Assembly: GCA_016763895.1 (NCBI GenBank)
Contig: JAESSV010000199.1
Location: forward strand, 1-23,574
DNA from: Magnetovibrio sp.
GTDB taxonomy: Bacteria; Pseudomonadota; Alphaproteobacteria; Rhodospirillales; Magnetovibrionaceae
Length of the DNA stretch: 23,574 nt
Direction of reading: 5' to 3'
The notes under the pieces are model-generated. The model was not told the origin of the DNA. It searched no databases and saw only the letters and a list, made by a program, of their open reading frames with translations. The position numbers were made by a program, and so were the translations under genes. Below, piece by piece: positions 1 to 7,674 of the stretch; positions within the stretch are counted from its first letter, which is position 1; every line of letters starts with the position of its first letter.

Positions 1-80
1 AACCGATCCGCCAACGTCGATTTACCGTGATCAATGTGCGCAATAATGGAAAAATTTCGAATGTATGAAAGATCAGTCAT
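1..80 (-). CDS. lepA: Elongation factor 4 (LepA), N-terminal fragment
   Basis: The reverse strand from 80 leftward begins with ATG and encodes MTDLSYIRNFSIIAHIDHGK followed by STLADR, then leaves the window. The stretch AHIDHGKST is the G1/P-loop of translational GTPases, and the lead-in SYIRNFSIIAHIDHGKSTLADR is characteristic of LepA rather than EF-G, TypA or IF2. LepA is a cytoplasmic ribosome-associated GTPase that acts on stalled or misassembled translation complexes. Only 26 codons are visible, so nothing can be said about the rest. No strong Shine-Dalgarno sequence is visible before the ATG. Confidence 0.9.
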   Translation of the reverse strand, partial: MTDLSYIRNFSIIAHIDHGKSTLADR

Positions 81-539
81 GGCGGGCTTTTAGCACCCCT
101 TGGCACGTAAGGAAAGACACGGTTTGATATGGTGCTCTAAAACCCATCACGATTCACCCACCGGTTGGGCCACGGACCTCACACCCACACGCGCAAAAGG
201 CGCATCAGATCCAGGCCAATAAAATAATAAAGACTACGTGTATCAACAGCCTTTACAGCGAAAAACGTGAAGATTTGGCTGTAATACTAAAGTTTTAGCG
301 CCTTTCAACTCAAATGTTATCAGTCTAAAATTTTGCATGAATCTTTAATTTATACTACTATGCATTACACGATCAGATCATATGGGTGGCGCTTAAAGGG
401 CAGCTAAGTCAGAAAAAGAGATGGTAAAGATGTATTCTTAATCATACAAATCTTACCCCGCACTTTGGATGCTCGATCTATAGGACCATAATATTGGCAC
501 TTACTGAAATAACGTGCAGATATCATCAATGGGGGGAAA
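81..539. other. Intergenic region between lepA and a chemoreceptor gene
   Basis: About 460 nt between two divergently transcribed genes. I see no convincing gene: short reading frames here lack ribosome sites and family resemblance. The region becomes AT-rich after about 220. It should hold both promoters. A possible lepA promoter is listed separately. A TATACT box at 351-356 faces the chemoreceptor, but no -35 box sits at a suitable distance. A 6-bp inverted repeat (ACAGCC with GGCTGT) lies near 245-285. A Shine-Dalgarno sequence (GGGGGGAAA) directly precedes the ATG at 540. Confidence 0.5.
218..246 (-). promoter_or_regulatory. Possible lepA promoter
   Basis: On the reverse strand TTGATA (241-246) and TTTATT (218-223) are separated by 17 nt and resemble -35 and -10 boxes; the -10 matches only four of six consensus bases. 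It would give a leader of about 130 nt before lepA. Pattern match only. Confidence 0.25.
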
Positions 540-2711
540 ATGAAAAATTTAACGATCCGCACACGAATTATTCTTGCCTTGTTATTGCCTATTCTCGGGC
601 TTATTTTTTTCTCAACCAGTGCTGTTTTGGAAAAACGCCAAACCTCGATCGAACTGGGAAATTTACACGACATGGCCCGCGTGGCGCCGGTTATTAGTGA
701 TCTTGTTCATGAACTGCAAAAAGAACGCGGAACGGCTTCTCTTTATATAGGTTCTAAGGGCAAGAAGTTTAAAGCTGAATTACCGGCTCAGTTCCCGGTC
801 ACCGATGCAAAATACCAAGACTTGCTTGTCGTGCTTAAGGCCTTCAATCCAGAGGCCTTTAAAATTACCGACCAAAAATCCGAAGCAAATGCCAAAGGAC
901 AAGACCGCGCGCCAGCACCAGCAAGGGATGCGGTCGGAACTGAGGATCAAGATGAAACAGCCATCATCACGGCAGAAGAACAACTTATTATCTTGATCAA
1001 AGATTCCCTCAAGCCGTTCAAGAAATTAAACAAAATTCGCAAAAAGGCCGTAAAGCGCCGGGACACGGTTTTGCGAAATGCAAAACTTTACACCACCACC
1101 ATCAAAAAGTTACTGGCCGTTATTGAACACATGACCGTGCTCAGCACAAATGCCAATCTAACCGCATCCATCAGCGCCTATAGCAGTTTCCTACAAGGGA
1201 AAGAACGCTCGGGAATTGAACGCGATGTGGGGGCTGGTGGCTTTGGAGCACATGTGTTTCGTTACTTTATTCACAAAAAATTCGTGGGCATTATTGCTCA
1301 ACAAAAAGCGTTCTTCGATACCTTTAAAGTGAACGCCACCCCGGCTCAAGAAGAGTTTTTTGACCAGACCGTTCAAGGTCCAAATATAGATCAAATTAAA
1401 CGTATGCGCATCGTGGCCACAGCGAGCATTCAACAAGAGTTTAATACCCAGAACGTGACCGCCGATCACTGGTACGAACAAGCCACGATCAAAATTGAAC
1501 AACTGAAAACCGTTGAAAACCGTTTGGGCACTGATTTATTGACGTTGATTTCCGATCAACAAAAAGCCGCTCATGATGCCTTCATTACCTTTTTAGTACT
1601 GACGTTGGTTATTTTGGCCGTAACCACCGTTGTGGTTGGTCTCATGGTGCGGGCGATTACCCGACCTGTCAGCAGTATGACCATTGCCATGACCAAATTG
1701 GCGGGCGGAGACCTTAACTTTGATATCCCGGCCATTGGCTGCACCAACGAAATTGGTCAAATGGCCGACGCCGTTCAAGTGTTCAAAAAACGCGAGCTCA
1801 AAATGCAGAAAATGGCCAAAGATCGAGCCGTTGCGCGGGACGCTGCGGCTAAGGAAAAACGTCAAATGATGCTGGACCTGGCCACAAGTTTTGAAGGCAG
1901 CATCGGTGGGATTGTGACGGGGGTTTCTTCTGCGGCGACCCAAATGCATGCCTCTGCTCAATCCCTATCTTCCACGGCTGAAGCAACATCTAAACAATCA
2001 GAGGCCGTTGCGACAGCGTCTTCCAACGCCACCAACAATGTTCAAACGGTTGCCGCAGCTGCGGAAGAATTATCGAGCTCTATTCAAGAAATTTCCCGTC
2101 AGGTTTCTCAATCGACGCAAATTTCGGGAACGGCCGTTATTGAGGTCAACACCACCAATGAGAAAATTCAAGGCTTGGCCCAAGCCGCCAACAAAATTGG
2201 CGAGGTGGTCGCTATGATTACGGATATTGCCGACCAGACCAACCTTTTGGCGCTGAATGCCACCATCGAAGCAGCACGCGCGGGGGACGCCGGCAAAGGA
2301 TTTGCCGTTGTGGCCTCGGAAGTGAAAAACCTCGCCAACCAAACAGCAAAAGCCACAGAGGAAATCAGTTCGCAAATTTCCAATGTCCAAGGCGCCACCC
2401 AAGAAGCCGTCAGCGCCATCGGCAGCATCGGCAGCACCATCAAGGAAATCAGCAAAATATCGTCTTCCATTGCTGCGGCGGTTGAACAACAAGGAGCCGC
2501 CACCCAAGAAATTGCCCGAAACGTGGAAATGGCGGCCAATGATACGACAGAAGTCTCAAGCAATATTTCAGGGGTAACCCAAGCGGCGGGGGAAACGGGA
2601 ACTTCGGCCACAAAAATGCTCGGCGCTTCGGATGATCTTTCACAACAAGCCAAAAACCTGCGCACGCAAGTTGATAGCTTCCTGAATCAAATCAGAAATG
2701 ACCAAGACTAA
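540..2711 (+). CDS. Methyl-accepting chemotaxis protein with nitrate/nitrite-sensing (NIT) domain
   Basis: A 723-residue transmembrane chemoreceptor. A first membrane helix (about residues 10-29) and a second (about 348-370) bracket a large helical periplasmic domain. That domain carries the NIT-type signature HELQKERGTASLYIGSKG near residue 57, a domain found in nitrate/nitrite sensors. A HAMP linker follows (about 371-420), then a long cytoplasmic signalling coiled coil whose conserved hairpin tip, [20 protein letters not shown], starts near residue 563 and contacts CheA/CheW. The ligand is inferred only from the domain. A hydrophilic segment around residues 108-140, rich in Ala, Pro, Asp and Lys, looks like an insertion in the sensor domain. 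The start at 540 is supported by a G-rich ribosome site directly upstream. There is no CheR-binding pentapeptide at the C terminus. It stands alone and faces a second chemoreceptor unit. Confidence 0.93.
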   Translation: MKNLTIRTRIILALLLPILGLIFFSTSAVLEKRQTSIELGNLHDMARVAPVISDLVHELQKERGTASLYIGSKGKKFKAELPAQFPVTDAKYQDLLVVLKAFNPEAFKITDQKSEANAKGQDRAPAPARDAVGTEDQDETAIITAEEQLIILIKDSLKPFKKLNKIRKKAVKRRDTVLRNAKLYTTTIKKLLAVIEHMTVLSTNANLTASISAYSSFLQGKERSGIERDVGAGGFGAHVFRYFIHKKFVGIIAQQKAFFDTFKVNATPAQEEFFDQTVQGPNIDQIKRMRIVATASIQQEFNTQNVTADHWYEQATIKIEQLKTVENRLGTDLLTLISDQQKAAHDAFITFLVLTLVILAVTTVVVGLMVRAITRPVSSMTIAMTKLAGGDLNFDIPAIGCTNEIGQMADAVQVFKKRELKMQKMAKDRAVARDAAAKEKRQMMLDLATSFEGSIGGIVTGVSSAATQMHASAQSLSSTAEATSKQSEAVATASSNATNNVQTVAAAAEELSSSIQEISRQVSQSTQISGTAVIEVNTTNEKIQGLAQAANKIGEVVAMITDIADQTNLLALNATIEAARAGDAGKGFAVVASEVKNLANQTAKATEEISSQISNVQGATQEAVSAIGSIGSTIKEISKISSSIAAAVEQQGAATQEIARNVEMAANDTTEVSSNISGVTQAAGETGTSATKMLGASDDLSQQAKNLRTQVDSFLNQIRNDQD

Positions 2712-2733
2712 AAACCAAAGCTTATGAAAATGG

Positions 2734-2826
2734 ACAGGCTTGTGCCTGTGACCAGATGGTACGTGAGCAGATGGTACGTGGCCAGATGGTACGTGACCGG
2801 CTTGTGCGGGACAGGCTTGTGCGTGA
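2734..2826. repeat. Degenerate 15-bp tandem repeat (minisatellite)
   Basis: Three head-to-tail copies of a 15-mer, CAGATGGTACGTGAG and variants, lie at 2753-2767, 2768-2782 and 2783-2797. They are flanked on both sides by diverged copies of the form CAGGCTTGTGC(G/C)TGTGA. The array begins about 20 nt after the stop of the NIT chemoreceptor gene. No reading frame or clear hairpin explains it. Confidence 0.8.
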
Positions 2827-2868
2827 TCGGTGTTAGCTTAAAACGGTGGGCCGAAAAGAGCCAAAATG

Positions 2869-2996
2869 CTTAAGACCTCTCTTTCCTATTTAAGCCCTGT
2901 CTTTCCTATTTAAGCCCTGTCTTTCCTATTTAAGCCCTGTCTTTTCGTGTTTAAGAAATGTCTTTTCGTGTTTAAGAAATGTCTTTTCTTTTTAAG
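2869..2996. repeat. 20/21-bp tandem repeat spanning the end of a chemoreceptor gene
   Basis: Three identical 20-mers (CTTTCCTATTTAAGCCCTGT at 2881-2940) are followed by two identical 21-mers (2941-2961 and 2962-2982). Partial units lie at both ends (2869-2880 and 2983-2996). The leftward chemoreceptor gene terminates inside the array: its TAA is at 2972-2974, in one 21-mer, and the next 21-mer repeats that TAA in frame at 2951-2953. The units are identical within each block but differ between blocks, suggesting recent separate duplications. Confidence 0.9.
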
Positions 2997-4092
2997 GTCG
3001 TTTGCAAAGCACCCGCCTGTTCAGACAGGTTTTCGGAAATATCAACGACTTCGGCTGAGGCTTCACTCACCACGTCTGCGCTGTTGGCAACATCTGAGAT
3101 GCTGTCGGTGATGTTCGCAACACCTTGGCTGGCCTGAGCAACATTATTCGCAATTTCGCTTGTCGCTTCGCCTTGTTGTTCAATCGATACGGCAATTTCA
3201 CTGGTCACCGAACTTAAATCTGAAATCCGTTGGTTCACACCATTAATGGCGCTCACCGCATCTTGTGTTGAACTTTGAATTTCGCTGACTTGTTTTTGAA
3301 TATCTTCCGTTGCCGTTGCCGTTTGGGTGGCAAGATTTTTCACTTCATTCGCAACCACGGCAAATCCCTTGCCGGCATCGCCCGCGCGGGCCGCTTCAAT
3401 GGTGGCATTCAAAGCCAAAAGATTTGTTTGCCCCGCAATATCATTGATCAGGCCAATGATTTTATCAATCTCGAGGGATCGGTCAGACAACGTGGTGATG
3501 ATCTCGTTGGCTTTATGACCCGCCTGTTCGGCTTCTTCGGCCATGCCGGAAGACGAGGCCACACGGGCATTAATTTCTTGAAGCGATGAGGTCAGTTGCT
3601 CAGAAGCCGCAGCCACCGTTTGGATGTTCTTCATCGCGTTTTTAGCCGCCGTCGCCACGCTTGAAGACTGGGCACTCGTGATTTCAGCCGAGGACCCCAT
3701 GCCTTCCGCTTTTTCCCGAAACCGATCGGAAACCTCATTTAAAGATTTCACCAAGCCATTGGGAAATTTAGTGGTTTCTTCGATACCGTCCGCAGCGTGG
3801 TTAATTGTATTTGTCGCAACCAAAAAATCACCCACCATGCCTTCTTTCGCAATTCGTCGGAAATAGCGATTTTTTCAATATAACCCAAACACGAGGTTGA
3901 TTCCCGCACATATGCATCAAAACGGTTGATCATTTCATTGATCAACAGACACAGTTCAACTTCTTCTGTTTTCTGCTTGGGGATATGCAAGACACGCGCT
4001 TCGAAATCACCGCTGCAAATGCTTTTGCAAACGGAAATCATGTCTTGCATCTTATTTACAGCTGTACCTCTGGGGCGTGTAAACTTTGGCAT
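2972..4092 (-). CDS. Soluble methyl-accepting chemotaxis protein, partner of PAS protein (frameshifted)
   Basis: Two reading frames, 3748-4092 and 2972-3838 or slightly beyond, join into one chemoreceptor of about 373 residues if one base is restored. The first frame ends normal-looking sequence at CLGYIEK. The second supplies [19 protein letters not shown], the usual continuation in this family. The break lies in a run of six A (T at 3870-3875 on the + strand) where seven would keep the frame. No membrane helix is visible, so the protein is probably cytoplasmic. The C-terminal two thirds is a signalling coiled coil with the tip [21 protein letters not shown] Shine-Dalgarno AGGAG precedes the ATG, 19 nt after the PAS gene. 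It probably signals to CheA/CheW on behalf of that PAS protein. I favour a sequence error over a true pseudogene, because the rest is well conserved. Confidence 0.8.
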
Positions 4093-4111
4093 AATGGGCT
4101 CCTAATCTGGC

Positions 4112-4636
4112 CTATGCGGAATGCATCAATGATGAAATGAATTCATCATAATCAATGCCTGCGTCCGTCAAAATTCCAACCAGATGGTCAAACGCCTTTT
4201 GCATGCCAACTTTTGAATTTTGTTCAGAATTTTCTATTTCACACAACTGATTGTATAGGGGGATTATTGCATTTTGGACTGTATCTGGGTTCGGGACTCG
4301 ACGTGTCGAATGGTATCCAATCACATTGTGATCAGCATCATAACTGGGCGTTACGTGCGCCAAAACCCAGTAATAATCGCCATTTTTGGCCTGGTTAAGG
4401 ACATACGCAAAGATTTCATTGCCGCCCGCCAAGGTGTCCCACAAAAGTTTAAAAACACACCGTGGCATGTCTGGGTGTCGAATAAGGTTGTGGGGCTTAT
4501 TTAAGACTTCTTCTTCCGCATAACCCGCAATGTCTAGAAAAATATCATTTGCATACGTGATGTAACCTTTAACATCCGTTTTGCTGACAATCATGTCTTT
4601 GGTGTCAAAGAATCTTTCGATACCCGTCAAAGTCAT
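4112..4636 (-). CDS. PAS-domain sensor protein, Aer-like
   Basis: A 174-residue protein that is mostly one PAS domain. The N-terminal part (DTKDMIVSKTDVKGYITYAN), the motif NKPHNLIRHPDMPRCVFKLL and the later GDYYWVLAHVTP closely follow the PAS domain of the aerotaxis receptor Aer, where the Asn/Arg/His-Pro-Asp region helps bind FAD. It lacks HAMP and signalling domains; these are in the next gene, 19 nt downstream. By analogy it senses oxygen, redox state or energy level and passes the signal to the soluble chemoreceptor; this is inference. The helical C-terminal tail (about 125-174) could be the contact surface. The start is supported by a GGGGGAA ribosome site. FAD binding is not proven, and haem or another ligand is possible. 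Confidence 0.82.
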   Translation of the reverse strand: MTLTGIERFFDTKDMIVSKTDVKGYITYANDIFLDIAGYAEEEVLNKPHNLIRHPDMPRCVFKLLWDTLAGGNEIFAYVLNQAKNGDYYWVLAHVTPSYDADHNVIGYHSTRRVPNPDTVQNAIIPLYNQLCEIENSEQNSKVGMQKAFDHLVGILTDAGIDYDEFISSLMHSA

Positions 4637-4752
4637 TTTGTTTCCCCCGAAACATAACCATTTTTAGCACACTGAATTGTCCGTTTATATGCTCTTTTTA
4701 TACTACTTTTACAAGGCAAACCTTAGTATTACGTGTTCGATCTTGCTGGTTC

Positions 4753-5658
4753 TTAAGGCTCAACCAATCCCTCTATTCGGCAACATGCGGTCACGGTCGC
4801 GGCCAATAACATGGCGATTGTCATCGGCCCCACGCCGCCGGGAACCGGTGTGATCGACCCTGCAACTTGGCATGCGCTTTCATAATCGACATCGCCCACC
4901 AAACGCATTTTACCTTCGCCACGTTCCGGGGCGGCAATGCGATTAATGCCCACATCAATAACGCAAGCACCGGGCTTGACCCAATCGCCTTCAATCATAT
5001 TTGGGCGCCCCACTGCTGCGACCAATATATCCGCCGCGCGGCATTCATCCGGCAAATTTTTGGTCCGCGAATGCGCTTGTGTGACGGTACAGTTTTCATT
5101 TAACAACAATTGAGCAACTGGCTTGCCAACAATATTAGATCGCCCAATGACGACGGCTTTTAAGCCCGACAAGTCATTTCCCAACACGTCCTTGATCAGC
5201 ACCACACAGCCAGCAGGTGTGCAGGGGACCATTGCTTTTTGGCCCGTGGCAAGACGCCCGGTATTAATGACGTGAAAACCATCAACATCTTTGTCTGGGC
5301 TAATGGCGTTAATCACATGCGCTTCGTTAATTTGGTCTGGCAAGGGCAATTGCACCAAAATACCATGCACGTCTGAATCGTTGTTGAGCTTTTCCACCTT
5401 GGCCAAAACTTCTTCTTCGGTGGCGGTCGCTGGCATTTTAAATTCCAAAGACGTCATCCCGCATTCCGCAGTTTGTTTGCCTTTGTTGCGCACATACACT
5501 TGAGAAGCCGGATCTTCGCCGACCAAAATCACGGCCAAGCCCGGTGTAATGCCATGACTGGACTTGATTTTTTCAACCTGAACGGCGATCCGCCTTCGCA
5601 TGTTTTCTGCAAAAGCTTTTCCATCAATCTTTTTGGCTACTCTTTGAACATCACTCAT
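4753..5658 (-). CDS. folD: Bifunctional methylenetetrahydrofolate dehydrogenase / methenyltetrahydrofolate cyclohydrolase
   Basis: A 301-residue cytoplasmic enzyme of one-carbon metabolism. It oxidises 5,10-methylene-THF to methenyl-THF with NADP and hydrolyses this to 10-formyl-THF, which feeds purine and formyl-methionine synthesis. Family signatures are clear: the substrate-site segment [18 protein letters not shown] with the catalytic Lys, [12 protein letters not shown], the dinucleotide-binding [15 protein letters not shown], and the C-terminal [15 protein letters not shown]. Length is normal. The ATG lies within the end of the DUF167 gene (8-nt overlap), so the two are translationally coupled. 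It is the last gene of the yggT-DUF167-folD run. No clear terminator follows. Confidence 0.97.
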   Translation of the reverse strand: MSDVQRVAKKIDGKAFAENMRRRIAVQVEKIKSSHGITPGLAVILVGEDPASQVYVRNKGKQTAECGMTSLEFKMPATATEEEVLAKVEKLNNDSDVHGILVQLPLPDQINEAHVINAISPDKDVDGFHVINTGRLATGQKAMVPCTPAGCVVLIKDVLGNDLSGLKAVVIGRSNIVGKPVAQLLLNENCTVTQAHSRTKNLPDECRAADILVAAVGRPNMIEGDWVKPGACVIDVGINRIAAPERGEGKMRLVGDVDYESACQVAGSITPVPGGVGPMTIAMLLAATVTACCRIEGLVEP

Positions 5659-5977
5659 GTGTAAATCCTTTTTGGTGAACCCAGCGGTTTAAAATATCCG
5701 CCAAATGGTCCACATCCCCGTTCAGAAGTAGAATTTTATTGCGGCTCGTCTGGCCTTGTATAACGTCTAGGGTGGATTTCGCGATCTTCCATTCCTTCGC
5801 CAACAACTTGATTAAAGCCTGGTTGGCTTTCCCGTCTTCCGGCGCTTTGGTCACGGTGGCCTTGAGGACGGTTTTCCCATCCACATTTTGCATCCATCCA
5901 TCAACACACACGCGGCGTCCTGATGGCGTTAACCGCACCCGAATTTTAAGCCCTTTGGCGGTGCGTTCAAAAAACAC
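5651..5977 (-). CDS. DUF167 (YggU-family) protein
   Basis: A small basic protein of 108 residues in the DUF167/YggU family, of unknown biochemical function. The family core is visible: [30 protein letters not shown] and a C-terminal [12 protein letters not shown] region. The frame is open to 6082, but the upstream part is only out-of-frame yggT sequence. I place the start at GTG 5975-5977, just past the yggT stop codon, which gives the usual family length and a tight operon junction. The 3' end overlaps folD by 8 nt. YggT-DUF167 adjacency is common in proteobacteria and in Gram-positive division clusters. Confidence 0.88.
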   Translation of the reverse strand: MFFERTAKGLKIRVRLTPSGRRVCVDGWMQNVDGKTVLKATVTKAPEDGKANQALIKLLAKEWKIAKSTLDVIQGQTSRNKILLLNGDVDHLADILNRWVHQKGFTHE

Positions 5978-5978
5978 T

Positions 5979-6275
5979 CTATAGCCGATACAAAACGTCT
6001 CGAAGGATGCCTTGAACAAAGAAAATACCCAACAACACAATGATCGGTGACAAATCAAGCCCCCCCAAATCCGGCAACACATTGCGAAGACGACGATATA
6101 AAGGTTCGGTCAAGCGGTGGGTGAAATCCATGATCATATACACAAATTTATTTGATGTGTTGATGATGTTAAACGCCACCAACCAGCTCATCACCACATT
6201 TGCGATAACGACAAACTGAAAGAAGTTGAGCGCGACAATCAGCACTTTAACCAAATTGATAACAACGAGATCCAT
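5979..6275 (-). CDS. YggT-family integral membrane protein
   Basis: A 98-residue membrane protein with two hydrophobic segments, about residues 3-30 and 68-92, separated by a loop containing RLTEPLYRRLRNVLP and GGLDLSPIIVLLGI, the YggT family hallmarks. The family is linked to osmotic-stress tolerance and, in some lineages, to cell shape or division genes, but no molecular role is agreed. The ATG at 6275 is chosen over upstream TTG and GTG codons (6287, 6284) because it gives the usual length and has a GGTGA ribosome-like site just upstream. It lies directly before the DUF167 gene and about 80 nt after an EamA transporter gene. Confidence 0.9.
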   Translation of the reverse strand: MDLVVINLVKVLIVALNFFQFVVIANVVMSWLVAFNIINTSNKFVYMIMDFTHRLTEPLYRRLRNVLPDLGGLDLSPIIVLLGIFFVQGILRDVLYRL

Positions 6276-6357
6276 AAACTTCACCAATCAAAATTATTTC
6301 TGTGTTCCGAATTTATGCCTCAGAACGCCCCGTTGCAAGACCCGGGTGACTAAATTT

Positions 6358-7251
6358 TCAATTAACCGCCGACGACTTCGCCAAAGATTCGCGGTGCGCC
6401 GTATAAATCCCCGCCCCAATGATCACAAAAGCCCCAATCCAGGTCCAAATTTCAGGAACTTCCGTAAAGAAAAAATACCCCAGAACGGCCACAAACGGAA
6501 TTTGCACAAAACCAAAGGGCGCAATAAAAGAAGCATCCCCCCGCGCATACGCGCGATTAATCGACAAATGGGCACATGTAGCGACCAAGCCGATCACCAC
6601 CAACCAAGCCATCGCCCCAAGGCTTGGCACTTGCCACACCGAAACCAACGTTGGCACGGACAGGATGCTCATGATCAAGCCCATCCACATGACCATGGCA
6701 TTGGAATTTTCGGTTTTCGCCAAGGATTTATTCGACAACATGGCAGCCGCGATGAGAACCGCACAACCAATGGCGATCAATTGCACCTCGCCCACGTCGC
6801 GAAAGCCGGGACGAATGATAATCAACACGCCCAAGAACCCAACCAAGGTTGCGGACCACCGCCGCAGACCAACATGTTCGCCGAGAAATAACCCAGCCCC
6901 CAAAGTTGTAAACAAGGGAGCCGAAAAACTGATCGCGGTGGCTTCGGCAATGGGCATTTTGGTGATCACCCAAAACCACGACAACATGGCCAAAATACCA
7001 AAGGAAGATCGTCGCACATGAGCCCATGGGCGATCGGTTCGCAAAGCTTTAAGCCCCACCACAACCAACCAAGGCATCATCAGCACGAATTGGGCAACAT
7101 TTCGAAAAAATACAATTTCAAACGGATGAAGTTCGCCCGCAACATTGCGCACCAAAAGGCTCAGCACGCCCAAAAGGCAAGCGGCCAATACCATCCATGC
7201 GGCTCCCGCGATGGCCGGAGACGAAAATGTAAAGGGTATGATTTTCTTCAT
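6358..7251 (-). CDS. EamA/DMT-superfamily transporter
   Basis: A 297-residue inner-membrane protein with about ten hydrophobic helices arranged as two EamA repeats. The repeats are recognisable from AAWMVLAACLLGVLSLLVRN near the start, HPFEIVFFRNVAQFVLM in the second helix region, and PFGFVQIPFVAVLGYFFFTE plus WTWIGAFVIIGAGIY near the end. Members export or import small metabolites, often amino acids or drugs; substrate cannot be told from sequence. The frame is open upstream through GTG and TTG codons to 7260. I chose ATG at 7251, giving the usual lysine-rich N terminus (MKKIIPF). It shares direction with yggT-DUF167-folD downstream, 82 nt away, and may or may not be in the same operon. Confidence 0.92.
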   Translation of the reverse strand: MKKIIPFTFSSPAIAGAAWMVLAACLLGVLSLLVRNVAGELHPFEIVFFRNVAQFVLMMPWLVVVGLKALRTDRPWAHVRRSSFGILAMLSWFWVITKMPIAEATAISFSAPLFTTLGAGLFLGEHVGLRRWSATLVGFLGVLIIIRPGFRDVGEVQLIAIGCAVLIAAAMLSNKSLAKTENSNAMVMWMGLIMSILSVPTLVSVWQVPSLGAMAWLVVIGLVATCAHLSINRAYARGDASFIAPFGFVQIPFVAVLGYFFFTEVPEIWTWIGAFVIIGAGIYTAHRESLAKSSAVN

Positions 7252-7290
7252 TAACAACACAGACCCGAGGATTGCTTACGGGGCAAGGCG

Positions 7291-7590
7291 TTATTCGCCG
7301 GAGGCTTGGTCCTGATTTTTTTCTTTAACCGGCACGGCATTGCGGTCGCCTTCGGCCACGATACCCTGGCTCAACAATTCACGATGACGAAAATGCTTGG
7401 TCAGCGCCAGCAAGCCAGCGATGAGGTGCAAGACAATATCCACCCATGCCCGGGGTTCCATGGTCCCAGCGGAATTGAGAATTTTAATTTTTTCGATAAT
7501 ATGGGGTTCGGGAAAAAAAGGCATAAGAAAAAAAACAAAGCCTAAAAATACAGTTGGCCCATAAGCCATTTTATCTAAAATCTTATTCAC
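7291..7590 (-). CDS. Small membrane protein of unknown function
   Basis: A 99-residue protein. Residues about 10-28 form a hydrophobic helix (GPTVFLGFVFFLMPFFPEPH), and a second moderately hydrophobic stretch, IVLHLIAGLLALTK, lies at about 52-65. The tail is charged and hydrophilic (VPVKEKNQDQASGE). I recall similar short proteins in proteobacteria with the same MPFFPEPH-then-amphipathic layout and no assigned role, but cannot name a family with certainty. It starts at GTG, with AAGGA about ten nt upstream. It is codirectional with, and 39 nt before, the EamA transporter gene, so it may be cotranscribed. It faces the second EamA transporter across an 84-nt divergent gap. Confidence 0.65.
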   Translation of the reverse strand: MNKILDKMAYGPTVFLGFVFFLMPFFPEPHIIEKIKILNSAGTMEPRAWVDIVLHLIAGLLALTKHFRHRELLSQGIVAEGDRNAVPVKEKNQDQASGE

Positions 7591-7608
7591 GCACTTAATT
7601 CCTTGTAT

Positions 7609-7629
7609 GTTGATGCCTTTACAATCAAC
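7609..7629. promoter_or_regulatory. Inverted repeat in a divergent promoter gap
   Basis: GTTGAT (7609-7614) and ATCAAC (7624-7629) form a perfect 6-bp inverted repeat with a 9-nt spacer, in the gap between the leftward small membrane protein gene and the rightward EamA gene. A TATAAC box follows at 7630-7635. It could be an operator, but the regulator is unknown and a chance repeat is possible. Confidence 0.3.
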
Positions 7630-7674
7630 TTATAACAAAATTGCACAAAAATTGCTACTAACGGATCACTCATC

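Noticed and set aside
81..539. tRNA or other RNA gene in the lepA-side gap
   Set aside because: No cloverleaf, no T-loop-like GTTCGA segment, and no run of strong hairpins.
3868..3878. Programmed -1 frameshifting in the chemoreceptor gene
   Set aside because: The A run would allow slippage, but a proper X-XXY-YYZ heptamer with stimulatory structure is not evident, and this receptor family is not known to use recoding. A one-base error is simpler.
6226..7021. Long rightward reading frames opposite the EamA transporter gene (up to about 220 codons)
   Set aside because: They are antisense to a clear transporter gene, lack ribosome sites, and their products have the low-complexity His/Pro/Asn-rich look of shadow frames.
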